Shown here: in pieces, positions 9,717-18,036 of the stretch
Numbering within the stretch: the stretch's first letter is position 1
Layout: every line of letters begins with the position of its first letter
DNA from: Sphingomonas lacusdianchii
GTDB lineage: Bacteria > Pseudomonadota > Alphaproteobacteria > Sphingomonadales > Sphingomonadaceae
Reading direction: 5' to 3'
DNA: 64,000 nucleotides
Assembly (NCBI RefSeq): GCF_022664395.1
Contig: NZ_JAKRET010000007.1
Span: 124,001-188,000 of the forward strand
The notes under the pieces: generated by a model
Databases searched by the model: none
What the model saw: only the letters and a program-made list of their open reading frames with translations
Told to the model about the DNA's origin: nothing
Translations under genes and position numbers: made by a program

Positions 9717-9812
9717 TCGTCATCCCCGCGCAGGCGGGAATCCGTAGACGCTACCGTCCCGACTCTATTAGCATCGTCAGCGGCTATCGGTTCCCGCCTT
9801 CGCGGGAACGAC
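9717..9812. repeat. Pair of inverted REP-like palindromes
   Basis: Two head-to-head palindromes: cccgcgcaggcggg in 9725-9738 and cccgccttcgcggg in 9793-9806, with flanks gtcat and aacgac. About 50 bp of non-repetitive DNA lies between them. This form (inverted REP pair) is common in alphaproteobacterial intergenic DNA. It lies directly upstream of the GIY-YIG gene. Confidence 0.75.
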
Positions 9813-9827
9813 GAAGTGGAGGCTGGT

Positions 9828-10142
9828 GTGACGCGCATCTTCGAGCCGTGCGTGTACATCATGGCGAGCGGCCGCAACGGGACGACCTATATTGGCGTTA
9901 CCAGCAACCTGATCCAACGGGTCCATCAGCACCGCAACGGGACTTTCCGTGGTTTTTCAAGCGAACGCCATTGTACCCGCCTGGTCTGGTTCGAACGCCA
10001 CGAGACCATGGAAACCGCCATCCAGCGCGAGAAGCGGATCAAGAAGTGGAACCGCGACTGGAAGCATAATCTAATCGAGCAGGACAACCCCCACTGGTGC
10101 GACCTCGCCACAGGGCTAGGCTTCGCCATCGTTCCGCAATAA
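9828..10142 (+). CDS. GIY-YIG nuclease-domain protein
   Basis: The 104-residue protein is little more than a single GIY-YIG fold. It has VYIM (GIY equivalent) and TYIGVTS (YIG) near residues 9-23, the catalytic-arginine region LIQRVHQHR and a KKWNRDWK basic stretch. The start is a GTG with a gtggagg site five bases before it; beginning at the later ATG (9861) would cut into the first motif. Related short proteins, often listed as UvrC-like, are scattered in alphaproteobacteria and commonly lie next to REP-type palindromes, as here. No biochemical role is established for them. Confidence 0.88.
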   Translation: MTRIFEPCVYIMASGRNGTTYIGVTSNLIQRVHQHRNGTFRGFSSERHCTRLVWFERHETMETAIQREKRIKKWNRDWKHNLIEQDNPHWCDLATGLGFAIVPQ

Positions 10143-10176
10143 AGCCTCGCTCCATATCCAGACCAGCGGAGCGACC

Positions 10177-11346
10177 GTGACCCCCGATCTCGACCAATTG
10201 CGTGCCGACCTGCTCGCCGCCATCGATGCCTCTGCCGGCGTCGACGCGCTGGAGGCGGTGCGCGTTCATGCGCTGGGCAAGCAGGGGGCGATTACCGGCC
10301 TGCTGAAGACGCTGGGCGCGCTGTCGCCCGAGGAACGCCAGACGGTGGCGCCGGGCATCCATGCGCTGCGCGAGGCGGTGACGAACGCGATCGGTGCGCG
10401 CAAGGCCGATCTGGAGGCGAAGGCGCTGGCGGCGAAGCTGGCGAGCGAGCGGGTCGACCTGACGTTGCCGGTCGACCGCCCGGCGCCGGGCGGGGTCCAT
10501 CCCGTCAGCCAGGTGATGGACGAACTGGCGGAGATTTTCGCCGATCTGGGCTTCGCCGTGGCGACGGGGCCGGAGATCGAGGACGACTGGCACAATTTCA
10601 CCGCGCTCAACATTCCCGAAACGCATCCGGCGCGGGCAATGCACGACACGTTCTACGCGCAGCGCCGAAGCCCGCAGGGCGAGGAAACCGCAAGCGCGGC
10701 CGGCGCTGCCCAAGCAGCGTCCGACGACGGTGGCTCCGCCACCGGCGCGCCCGAACGCTACGTCCTGCGCACGCATACGAGTCCGGTGCAAATCCGCACG
10801 ATGATGGCGCAAAAGCCGCCCATCCGCATCATCGCGCCGGGCCGGGTCTATCGCAGCGACAGCGACGCGACCCACACGCCGATGTTCCACCAGATCGAAG
10901 GGCTGGTGATCGATCGCGGCATCCATATGGGGCATCTCAAATGGACGCTGGAGACGTTCCTAAAGGCCTATTTCGAGCGCGACGACATCGTCCTGCGCCT
11001 GCGCCCCAGCTATTTCCCGTTCACCGAACCGTCGGCGGAGGTCGATATCGGTTATACGCTGGAGAAGGGCCGGCGCGTGGTCGGCGGTGATCCGGCCAAG
11101 GGCAATGGCGGCTGGATGGAGGTGCTGGGCAGCGGCATGGTCCACCCCAAGGTCATCGCGGCGTGCGGGCTGGACCCCAACGAGTGGCAGGGCTTTGCGT
11201 TCGGCACCGGCGTCGACCGGCTGGCGATGCTGAAATACGGCATGGACGATTTGCGGCCGTTCTTCGACGGCGATCTGCGCTGGCTCAAACATTATGGATT
11301 CTCGGCGCTGGACGTTCCCACGCTGTCGGGGGGAGTGACGGCATGA
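10177..11346 (+). CDS. pheS: Phenylalanine--tRNA ligase alpha subunit
   Basis: The 389-residue alpha subunit charges tRNA-Phe together with PheT. It has an N-terminal coiled-coil region, then class II motifs: [10 protein letters not shown] (108-117), [11 protein letters not shown] (131-141), [10 protein letters not shown] (200-209), [17 protein letters not shown], and motif 3 GTGVDRLAM. Between FYAQ (162) and YVLRTH (195) lies an Ala/Gly/Ser-rich insert of about 30 residues that most PheS proteins lack; its DNA contains two small hairpins. The start is GTG with ggag a few bases upstream. The stop overlaps the pheT start (ATGA), coupling synthesis of the two subunits. Confidence 0.97.
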   Translation: MTPDLDQLRADLLAAIDASAGVDALEAVRVHALGKQGAITGLLKTLGALSPEERQTVAPGIHALREAVTNAIGARKADLEAKALAAKLASERVDLTLPVDRPAPGGVHPVSQVMDELAEIFADLGFAVATGPEIEDDWHNFTALNIPETHPARAMHDTFYAQRRSPQGEETASAAGAAQAASDDGGSATGAPERYVLRTHTSPVQIRTMMAQKPPIRIIAPGRVYRSDSDATHTPMFHQIEGLVIDRGIHMGHLKWTLETFLKAYFERDDIVLRLRPSYFPFTEPSAEVDIGYTLEKGRRVVGGDPAKGNGGWMEVLGSGMVHPKVIAACGLDPNEWQGFAFGTGVDRLAMLKYGMDDLRPFFDGDLRWLKHYGFSALDVPTLSGGVTA

Positions 11347-13706
11347 AGTTCACCTATGGCTGGCTCCAGCAGCATCTCGACACCGATGCGACGCTCGACA
11401 CGATCCTAGAAGGGCTGACCCGGATCGGGCTGGAGGTCGAGGGCGTCGAGAATCCGGGCGAGAAGCTGGCCGCATTCCGCGTCGCCCGCGTTCTCACCGC
11501 CGAACGGCATCCGCAGGCCGACAAGCTGCAGGTGCTGTCGGTCGATGCCGGCGACGGGCCGTTGCAGGTGGTGTGCGGTGCACCGAACGCCCGTGCGGGA
11601 CTGGTCGGCGTGTTCGGCATGCCGGGCGCGACGGTGCCGGCCAACGGCATGGTGCTGAAGGTCGCGGCGATCCGCGGCGTCGAATCGAACGGCATGATGT
11701 GCTCGACCCGCGAACTGGAACTGGGCGAGGATCATGACGGGATCATCGAGCTGCCCGACGACGCGCCGGTCGGCACCCCCTTCCCCGCCTATGCCGGGCT
11801 GGACGATCCGGTCATCGACGTCAGCGTCACCCCGAACCGGCAGGATTGCATGGGCGTGCGCGGCATCGCGCGCGATCTGGCGGCGGCGGGCTATGGCACG
11901 CTGAAGCCGCTGGCGGTGCCGGTCGTCGCGGGCGAGGGCGATGGCCCCGATGTACGGGTCGAGGACGCCGATGGCTGCCCGGCCTTCTACGCACAGGCGG
12001 TGCGTGGGCTGACCAATGGCGAATCCCCCGACTGGATGCGCAAGCGGTTGAACGCGATCGGGCAGAAGCCGATCTCGACGCTGGTCGACATCACCAATTA
12101 CGTGATGTTCGATCTGGGGCGGCCGCTGCACGTCTATGACATGGCGAAGCTGACCGGCGGTCTGGTCGCGCGCAAGGCGGTGGCCGGTGAGAGCGTCGTT
12201 GCGCTGAACGGCAAGTCCTACACACTGGGCGGCGGCGAGACGGTGATCGCCGACGATGCCGGCGTTCACGACATTGGCGGGATCATGGGCGGCGAGCATT
12301 CGGGCGTGTCGGAAACGACCACCGACGTGCTGATCGAATGCGCATACTTCACCCCGGAGGCGATTGCGCGGACGGGGCAGAAGCTGGCGCTAACCAGCGA
12401 TGCGCGCACCCGGTTCGAACGCGGGGTCGATCCGGCGTTTCTCGATCAGGGGCTGGCGATCGCGACCGATTATGTGCTGCAACTATGCGGCGGGACCGCC
12501 AGCGGCGTGACCCGCGCGGGATCGCCACCGGTCGAACCGCGCATCGTGACCCATCAGCCCGCGCGGGTGGCGACGCTGGGCGGGCTGGACGTGGCCGAGG
12601 ATCGGCAGCGCGATATCCTCGAGCGGCTGGGCTTCACGGTCGGCGATGGCTGGCAGGTGACCGTGCCGTCGTGGCGGCGCGATATCGACGGGACCGCCGA
12701 TCTGGTCGAGGAAGTGATCCGCATCGAGGGGCTCGACAAGGTCCCGTCGACCCCGCTCGACCGGCCGGCGGGCGTGGCGGTGCCGACCGCGACGGCGGAG
12801 CAGAAGCTGGAGCGGCGCATCCGTCGTGCTGCGGCCGCGCGCGGACTGGCCGAGGCGATCACGTGGAGCTTCATCGCCGAGGAAGAGGCGGCGCCGTTCG
12901 GCGGCGGCGCGTGGGAGGTCGTGAACCCGATCGCCAACGACATGCGGATCATGCGCCCGTCGCTGCTGCCCGGATTGCTGAGCGCGGCGGCGCGCAATCT
13001 GAAGCGTGGGGCAAGCAGCGTGAAGCTGTTCGAGATCGGGCGGCGCTATCTGGCCGATGCCGAGCGGATGACGCTGGGCATGGTGTTCGCCGGTGAGCGG
13101 TCCCCACGCGGCTGGCGCGCGAGCAAGGCGCAAGGCTTCGATGCGTTCGATGCCAAAGGCGAGTTGCTGGCGCTGCTGGAGGCGGCGGGGGCGCCGGTCG
13201 GCAATCTGCAGGTGATGGAGGCGCCGGGTGACGTCTATCATCCGGGGCAGTCGGCGACGCTGCGGCTCGGGCCGAAGACGGTGCTGGCGAGCTTCGGCGT
13301 GCTGCATCCGACCATCGCCAAGGCGTTCGACCTGCCGGCCGGCACGGTCGCGGCCGAACTCTATCTCGACGCGCTGCCGGCCAAGCGTGGCGGCGGGGCG
13401 ATGCGCGGGGCCTATGCGCCGCCGGCGTTGCAGGCGGTGACCCGCGACTTCGCGTTCGTGGTGGCAGACGATGTGGCGGGCGATCAACTGGTGCGGGCGG
13501 TGCGCGGTGCCGACAAGGCGGCGATCGTAGATGCGCGCCTGTTCGACGTGTTCGCCGGCCCCGGCGTCGAGCCGGGGCACAAGAGCCTCGCGATCGAGGT
13601 CACCTTGCAGCCGGGTGCCAAGAGCTTCACCGATGCCGAGTTGAAGGCGATATCGGACAAGATCGTCGCTGCGGCGACCAAGATCGGCGGGAGCCTGCGC
13701 GCATGA
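11343..13706 (+). CDS. pheT: Phenylalanine--tRNA ligase beta subunit
   Basis: The 787-residue beta subunit contains, in order: an N-terminal tRNA-binding domain (about 40-150, with [15 protein letters not shown]), the B3/B4 editing domain, the B5 domain, a catalytic-like core and a C-terminal ferredoxin-fold anticodon-binding domain ([11 protein letters not shown] onwards). The true start is the ATG at 11343, four bases inside pheS. A longer upstream frame is only an extension into pheS. The 3' end overlaps the following epimerase gene by four bases. Confidence 0.97.
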   Translation: MKFTYGWLQQHLDTDATLDTILEGLTRIGLEVEGVENPGEKLAAFRVARVLTAERHPQADKLQVLSVDAGDGPLQVVCGAPNARAGLVGVFGMPGATVPANGMVLKVAAIRGVESNGMMCSTRELELGEDHDGIIELPDDAPVGTPFPAYAGLDDPVIDVSVTPNRQDCMGVRGIARDLAAAGYGTLKPLAVPVVAGEGDGPDVRVEDADGCPAFYAQAVRGLTNGESPDWMRKRLNAIGQKPISTLVDITNYVMFDLGRPLHVYDMAKLTGGLVARKAVAGESVVALNGKSYTLGGGETVIADDAGVHDIGGIMGGEHSGVSETTTDVLIECAYFTPEAIARTGQKLALTSDARTRFERGVDPAFLDQGLAIATDYVLQLCGGTASGVTRAGSPPVEPRIVTHQPARVATLGGLDVAEDRQRDILERLGFTVGDGWQVTVPSWRRDIDGTADLVEEVIRIEGLDKVPSTPLDRPAGVAVPTATAEQKLERRIRRAAAARGLAEAITWSFIAEEEAAPFGGGAWEVVNPIANDMRIMRPSLLPGLLSAAARNLKRGASSVKLFEIGRRYLADAERMTLGMVFAGERSPRGWRASKAQGFDAFDAKGELLALLEAAGAPVGNLQVMEAPGDVYHPGQSATLRLGPKTVLASFGVLHPTIAKAFDLPAGTVAAELYLDALPAKRGGGAMRGAYAPPALQAVTRDFAFVVADDVAGDQLVRAVRGADKAAIVDARLFDVFAGPGVEPGHKSLAIEVTLQPGAKSFTDAELKAISDKIVAAATKIGGSLRA

Positions 13707-14572
13707 CCGTGACCCTGACCAACGGCACGCTGACCGTGGCGGTCGAACCGCTGGGGGCCGAGCTGCATTCGATCAGGGATGCGGCGGGCCGCGAGCTGAT
13801 GACCAATGCCGATCCGGCATACTGGACCGGGCATGCGCCGATCCTGTTCCCGATCATCGGCGCGGTGCAGGACGATCGCTATCGAGCGGATGGCGAGACC
13901 TTCCACCTCGCCAAGCACGGCTTTGCGCGGCGGCGGAAGTTTACGAAGGTTGCACAGAGCGACACGTCCGTCCGGTTCGAACTGGTCGACGATGCGGAAA
14001 CGCGGAAGGTGTATCCGTTCGCGTTCATGCTCCACGTGGAACATTCGTTGGACGGCGCGACGCTGCATAGCGTTGTAACGGTGACGAATACTGGCGACCG
14101 CGACCTGCCGGCGAGCATCGGCTTCCATCCGGCCTTCGCATGGCCGCTGCCCTATGGCCGTGACCGCGCGGCGCATCGGATGGTGTTTTCGGACGCGGAA
14201 GTTGGCACGGTCGCCGCGATTGCCGCCAACGGGACGATTGCGCCCGAGCGTCGCCCCGATCCGGTGGTCGACCGGGTGCTGACGCTGACCGACGACCTGT
14301 TCGCGGACGATGCGCTGGTTTTCGATCCGGTCGCAAGCACCTGGGTGCGGTACGGGGCGGAGGATGGGCCGCAGTTGCGGGTCGATTTCCCGGGGATGCC
14401 GAAGCTGGGCATCTGGACCAAGCCGGGTGCAAGCTTCGTCTGTATCGAACCGTGGGACGGGATCGCCGATCCCGAGGGGTTTGCCGGCGATATCTTCGAC
14501 AAGCCGGGTATCCACCGCGTCGCGCCGGGGCAGTCGCATCGGGCGGCGATGTCGGTGACGTTGGAGGGTTGA
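13703..14572 (+). CDS. Aldose 1-epimerase family protein (LacX-like)
   Basis: This 289-residue protein has the galactose-mutarotase fold. It has GAELHSIRDAAGRELM near the N-terminus, the HGFARRRKF histidine region, GFHPAFAWPL with a second conserved histidine, and CIEPWDGIAD near the C-terminus. LacX-type members are assumed to interconvert sugar anomers; the substrate is not known. It overlaps pheT by four bases, so it shares that transcript although no functional link is obvious. A parS-like palindrome lies inside the gene at 14028-14043. Confidence 0.85.
   Translation: MTVTLTNGTLTVAVEPLGAELHSIRDAAGRELMTNADPAYWTGHAPILFPIIGAVQDDRYRADGETFHLAKHGFARRRKFTKVAQSDTSVRFELVDDAETRKVYPFAFMLHVEHSLDGATLHSVVTVTNTGDRDLPASIGFHPAFAWPLPYGRDRAAHRMVFSDAEVGTVAAIAANGTIAPERRPDPVVDRVLTLTDDLFADDALVFDPVASTWVRYGAEDGPQLRVDFPGMPKLGIWTKPGASFVCIEPWDGIADPEGFAGDIFDKPGIHRVAPGQSHRAAMSVTLEG
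14028..14043. other. parS-like ParB-binding palindrome (site 1)
   Basis: Sequence tgctccacgtggaaca. It differs from a perfect 16-bp palindrome at one position (c for t at the third base). It lies inside the epimerase gene and encodes LHVEH. It is the farthest site from the putative origin on the left, at about 20.8 kb. Confidence 0.75.
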
Positions 14573-14822
14573 TTCTCACGCGAAGGCGCGAAGTTCGCGA
14601 AGAAGGTAGATTTCGCGCAAAGGCGCAAAGGACGCAGAGGGGTTGCGGTCCTGGCAACCGGGTGCCTTCGGCAGACCGCTACTAAGGTTGCAGCGAAGAT
14701 AAGGCCGCTGACGCGGCGGAGCTTCCACACAGACGCAACCTCTTTGCGGCCTTTGCGCCTTTGCGCGAAACCAAACTCCGCGCCTTCGCGCCTTCGCGTG
14801 AACCCGCCTTCTTCCCCCGCGA
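14573..14822. repeat. Long nested inverted repeat, copy 2 of 4
   Basis: Outer arms (tcacgcgaaggcgcgaag near 14576 and cgcgccttcgcgtgaa near 14786-14805) enclose inner arms (gcgcaaaggcgcaaagg near 14614 and cctttgcgcctttgcgcg near 14750-14767). A variable centre of about 100 bp separates the inner arms. It fills the gap between the epimerase gene and prfC. Confidence 0.85.
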
Positions 14823-14870
14823 CACGAAGCCAATCTTGCCGCCCTCCCCGCCCGGCCCTAAAGGCCGGCG

Positions 14871-16442
14871 ATGGACCATATTTCCGATCGCCGCACCTTT
14901 GCGATCATTTCCCACCCCGACGCCGGCAAGACCACGCTGACCGAAAAGCTGCTGCTGTTCGGCGGTGCGATCCATCTGGCGGGCGAGGTCAAGGCGCGTG
15001 GCGCCGCCCGGCGGGCGCGGTCGGACTGGATGAAGATCGAGCAGCAGCGCGGGATTTCGGTCACGTCGTCGGTGATGACGTTCGAACGGAACGGCCTGAC
15101 CTTCAACCTGCTCGACACGCCGGGCCACGAAGACTTTTCCGAAGACACCTATCGCACGCTGACCGCGGTCGATTCGGCGGTGATGGTGATCGACGCGGCG
15201 AAGGGCATCGAGCCGCAGACCCGCAAGCTGTTCGAAGTGTGCCGATTGCGCAGCGTGCCGATCATCACCTTCGTCAACAAGGTCGACCGCGAGGGGCGCG
15301 ATCCGTTCGCGCTGCTCGATGAAGTCGCCGACATGCTGCAACTCGACGTCTGCCCTATGACATGGCCGGCGGGCATGGGCGGGCAGTTCGAGGGGATTTA
15401 CGACCTGGTCGACAACCGGCTGTTGCAGCCCGAGGCCGGGACCAAGGATTTTCAGGGCAAGGTGGAGCAGTTTACCGGCCTCGACGACGAACGGATCGAT
15501 GCCGTGTTGTCGGCGGAGGGCGCCGAGCGGCTGCGCGAGGAGGCCGAGCTGGCGACCGGTGGCTATGCGAGCTTCGACGGCGCAGCGTACCGGGCGGGCG
15601 ATCTGACCCCGGTCTATTTCGGGTCGGCATTGAAGGAGTTCGGCGTCGATTCGCTGATCGACGCGATCGCGCGCCATGCCCCCCCGCCCCGCCCGCAGCC
15701 GGCCGAACCCGCCCCGGTCGATCCGACCGACGACCGGGTGACCGGGTTCGTGTTCAAGGTGCAGGCGAACATGGACCCCAATCACCGCGACCGGATCGCG
15801 TTCATGCGGCTGTGTTCGGGGACGTTCAAGCGCGGCATGAAGCTGACCCCGACCGGGCACGGCAAGCCGATCGCGATCCATTCGCCGATCCTGTTCTTCG
15901 CGCGCGAACGCGAACTGGCCGACGAAGCCTATCCGGGCGATATCATCGGCATTCCCAACCATGGCACGCTGCGCGTCGGCGATACGCTGTCGGAGCGGGC
16001 CGATGTGCGCTTCACCGGGCTGCCGAACTTCGCGCCGGAAATATTGCGGCGCGTGGTGCTGAAGGACCCGACCAAGACCAAGCAGTTGCGGAAAGCACTG
16101 GACGACATGGCCGAGGAAGGGGTCACGCAGGTCTTCTATCCCGATATCGGGTCGAACTGGGTGATCGGCGTGGTCGGGCAGTTGCAGTTGGAAGTGCTGC
16201 TGAGTCGGCTGGACGTCGAATACAAGGTCGCGGCGGGGCTGGAAATGGCGCCGTTCGAAACGGCGCGGTGGATTTCGGCAAGCGACCCGGCGGATCTGAA
16301 GGCGTTCACCGACCTGCATCGCAGCGCGATGGCGAAGGATCGGGATGGGAATCCGGTGTTCCTGGCGAAGAGCGCGTGGGAGGTCGGGTATATCGCCGAT
16401 CGCTATTCGAAGGTGACGTTCGCGGCTACGCGGGAGCGGTAG
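14871..16442 (+). CDS. prfC: Peptide chain release factor 3
   Basis: RF3 is a translational GTPase that recycles RF1 and RF2 from the ribosome after termination. The 523-residue protein has G1 SHPDAGKTTLTE (14-25), the switch I region (QQRGISVTSS), G3 DTPGHEDFSEDTYRTL, G4 NKVDRE and RF3-specific C-terminal domains. The length matches the family. It is flanked on both sides by copies of the same long inverted repeat, so it is probably a single-gene transcript. Confidence 0.96.
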   Translation: MDHISDRRTFAIISHPDAGKTTLTEKLLLFGGAIHLAGEVKARGAARRARSDWMKIEQQRGISVTSSVMTFERNGLTFNLLDTPGHEDFSEDTYRTLTAVDSAVMVIDAAKGIEPQTRKLFEVCRLRSVPIITFVNKVDREGRDPFALLDEVADMLQLDVCPMTWPAGMGGQFEGIYDLVDNRLLQPEAGTKDFQGKVEQFTGLDDERIDAVLSAEGAERLREEAELATGGYASFDGAAYRAGDLTPVYFGSALKEFGVDSLIDAIARHAPPPRPQPAEPAPVDPTDDRVTGFVFKVQANMDPNHRDRIAFMRLCSGTFKRGMKLTPTGHGKPIAIHSPILFFARERELADEAYPGDIIGIPNHGTLRVGDTLSERADVRFTGLPNFAPEILRRVVLKDPTKTKQLRKALDDMAEEGVTQVFYPDIGSNWVIGVVGQLQLEVLLSRLDVEYKVAAGLEMAPFETARWISASDPADLKAFTDLHRSAMAKDRDGNPVFLAKSAWEVGYIADRYSKVTFAATRER

Positions 16443-16661
16443 GGTTCACGCGAAGGCGCGAAGAAGAAGGAATTGGTTCGCGCGGAGGCGCGGAGGCGCA
16501 GAGGGGTTGCGCGCGCGGCGGATGATATCGATCCGGCGAAGCCGCGTGTCCGCTGCGCCGTTGGTTTGAGAGCCGCTGTCGCGGTGAGTGACCTCCTCTG
16601 CGCCTCTGCGCCTCTGCGCGAAATCTACCTTCTTCCTCTTCGCGCCTTCGCGTGAATCAAA
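16443..16661. repeat. Long nested inverted repeat, copy 3 of 4
   Basis: Outer arms ttcacgcgaaggcgcgaag (16445-16463) and cttcgcgccttcgcgtgaa (16636-16655 region) are nearly perfect complements. Inner arms (ggcgcggaggcgcagagg / cctctgcgcctctgcgcctc) surround a GC-rich centre. It separates convergent prfC and the MFS transporter gene. Confidence 0.85.
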
Positions 16662-17888
16662 TCATGCCACCCAGTCGCGCCCGAGCCGGCGGCTGGCGAG
16701 CGCCATCAGTGCGCCGGCGACCAGATACAGGCACAGGGCGGCGGCGATCGCATAGCGGAGTGATTCGCTGCCATAGGTCGGCGCCAAGCCCTTCGACAGC
16801 TGTCCCACGACCCAGCTGCCCAGCCCCAAGCCGATCAGGTTGTTGATGAGCAGAAAACAGGCCGAGGCGGTGGCGCGCATATGGGCAGGGACAAGGTGCT
16901 GGACGGCGGTCAGCACCGGGCCGAGCCAGACATAAACCAGCGCCTGCGGGAGCAGGAACAAGGCGAAGGCGGCGGCCCAGCCGCTCGACAGGACGCCGGC
17001 GATGAACAGCGGCGTGCCGAGAACGTAGCAGAGCGCCGGCAGCAATGCGTACCAGCGCTTGTCGCGCGCGCCCAGCCGGTCGCCGAGCGCGCCGCCGAGC
17101 AAGATGCCGGCCACCCCGCCGGTCAGCAGCAGCGCGCCAAAGAACTGGCCGGTCTGGACCAGATCGAGGCCGAAGCTGCGCATCATCAGGCTGGGCAGCC
17201 AGAAGGCCACGCCATAGCCGCACATCGACCCCGCCGCCGCGCCGAACGCGAGCAGCCAGAAGCTGGGCTTGCGCGCGAGGATGCCGAAGACGCGGCCAAC
17301 GGGAATGCGATCGGCGCTGGCGGCGGCGCGGGGCGGATCCTTGACGATCAGGCGGAAGAAGGGCGCGATGACCAGTCCGGCCAACCCCACGGTGTAGAAG
17401 GCGGTGCGCCATTCGACCGCCTGCGCGATATAGCCGCCGAGCAGGACGCCGCCCGCCGCGCCCAGCGGGATGCCGAGCGAATAGATGGCGAGCGCGCGGG
17501 CGCGGCGTTCGGGGGGAAAGGTGTCGGCGATCAGCGCATAGGACGGGGCAACGCCGCCCGCCTCCCCTACCCCGACGCCGAGGCGGAACAGGAACATCTG
17601 GGTAAAATTCTGCGCGGTGCCGCACAGCGCGGTGAAGGCGCTCCACACGGCGAGACTCAGCGTGATGACCCAGGTGCGGCTGGTGCGGTCGGCGATCAGC
17701 GCCAGCGGGATCGCCAGCGTCGAATAGAGCGCGGCGAAGGCGAGGCCGCCGAGCATCCCCATCTGTCCGTCGTCGAGGCCGAGGTCGCGCTGCACCGGCT
17801 GGGCGAGGATCGAGAGGATCTGCCGGTCGAGGAAGTTGAAGCTGTACACCAGCAGCAACATGGCGAGGGTGATGCGGGGGTTTTTCAT
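16662..17888 (-). CDS. MFS transporter (spinster-like group)
   Basis: The 408-residue protein has 12 predicted membrane helices. The loop 2-3 motif is degenerate (LIADRTSR). The N-terminal NFLDRQILSILAQPVQRDLGL region is typical of the spinster-like MFS transporters abundant in sphingomonads. The substrate is unknown; many such genes sit next to TonB receptors and catabolic genes, and one follows here. The chosen start (ATG at 17888) has gaggaag five bases upstream. A longer frame would begin inside a REP-like repeat and is unlikely. Confidence 0.85.
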   Translation of the reverse strand: MKNPRITLAMLLLVYSFNFLDRQILSILAQPVQRDLGLDDGQMGMLGGLAFAALYSTLAIPLALIADRTSRTWVITLSLAVWSAFTALCGTAQNFTQMFLFRLGVGVGEAGGVAPSYALIADTFPPERRARALAIYSLGIPLGAAGGVLLGGYIAQAVEWRTAFYTVGLAGLVIAPFFRLIVKDPPRAAASADRIPVGRVFGILARKPSFWLLAFGAAAGSMCGYGVAFWLPSLMMRSFGLDLVQTGQFFGALLLTGGVAGILLGGALGDRLGARDKRWYALLPALCYVLGTPLFIAGVLSSGWAAAFALFLLPQALVYVWLGPVLTAVQHLVPAHMRATASACFLLINNLIGLGLGSWVVGQLSKGLAPTYGSESLRYAIAAALCLYLVAGALMALASRRLGRDWVA

Positions 17889-17900
17889 GCACTTCCTCGA

Positions 17901-18036
17901 AAATCCTCCCCGTTCACGGGGAGGGGGACCAGCGAAGCTGGTGGAGGGGGATCGCCCCGGACGCAACCATGGTGAAAGCGGCCACCCCCCTCCACCACCG
18001 CGTTGCGGCGGTCCCCCTCCCCGTGCCGGGGAGGAT
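17901..18036. repeat. Intergenic inverted repeat between MFS and TonB receptor genes
   Basis: Left arm (about 17901-17950, cctccccgttcacggggagg) and right arm (about 17985-18036, cctccccgtgccggggagga) are inverted copies about 50 bp long. Each contains its own smaller palindrome. The element ends at the stop codon of the TonB receptor. It resembles the palindrome family seen at 1-125. Confidence 0.8.

Noticed and set aside
12483..13580. 365-codon minus-strand frame
   Set aside because: It is antisense to pheT, rich in Arg/His/Gln as usual for shadows in this GC range.
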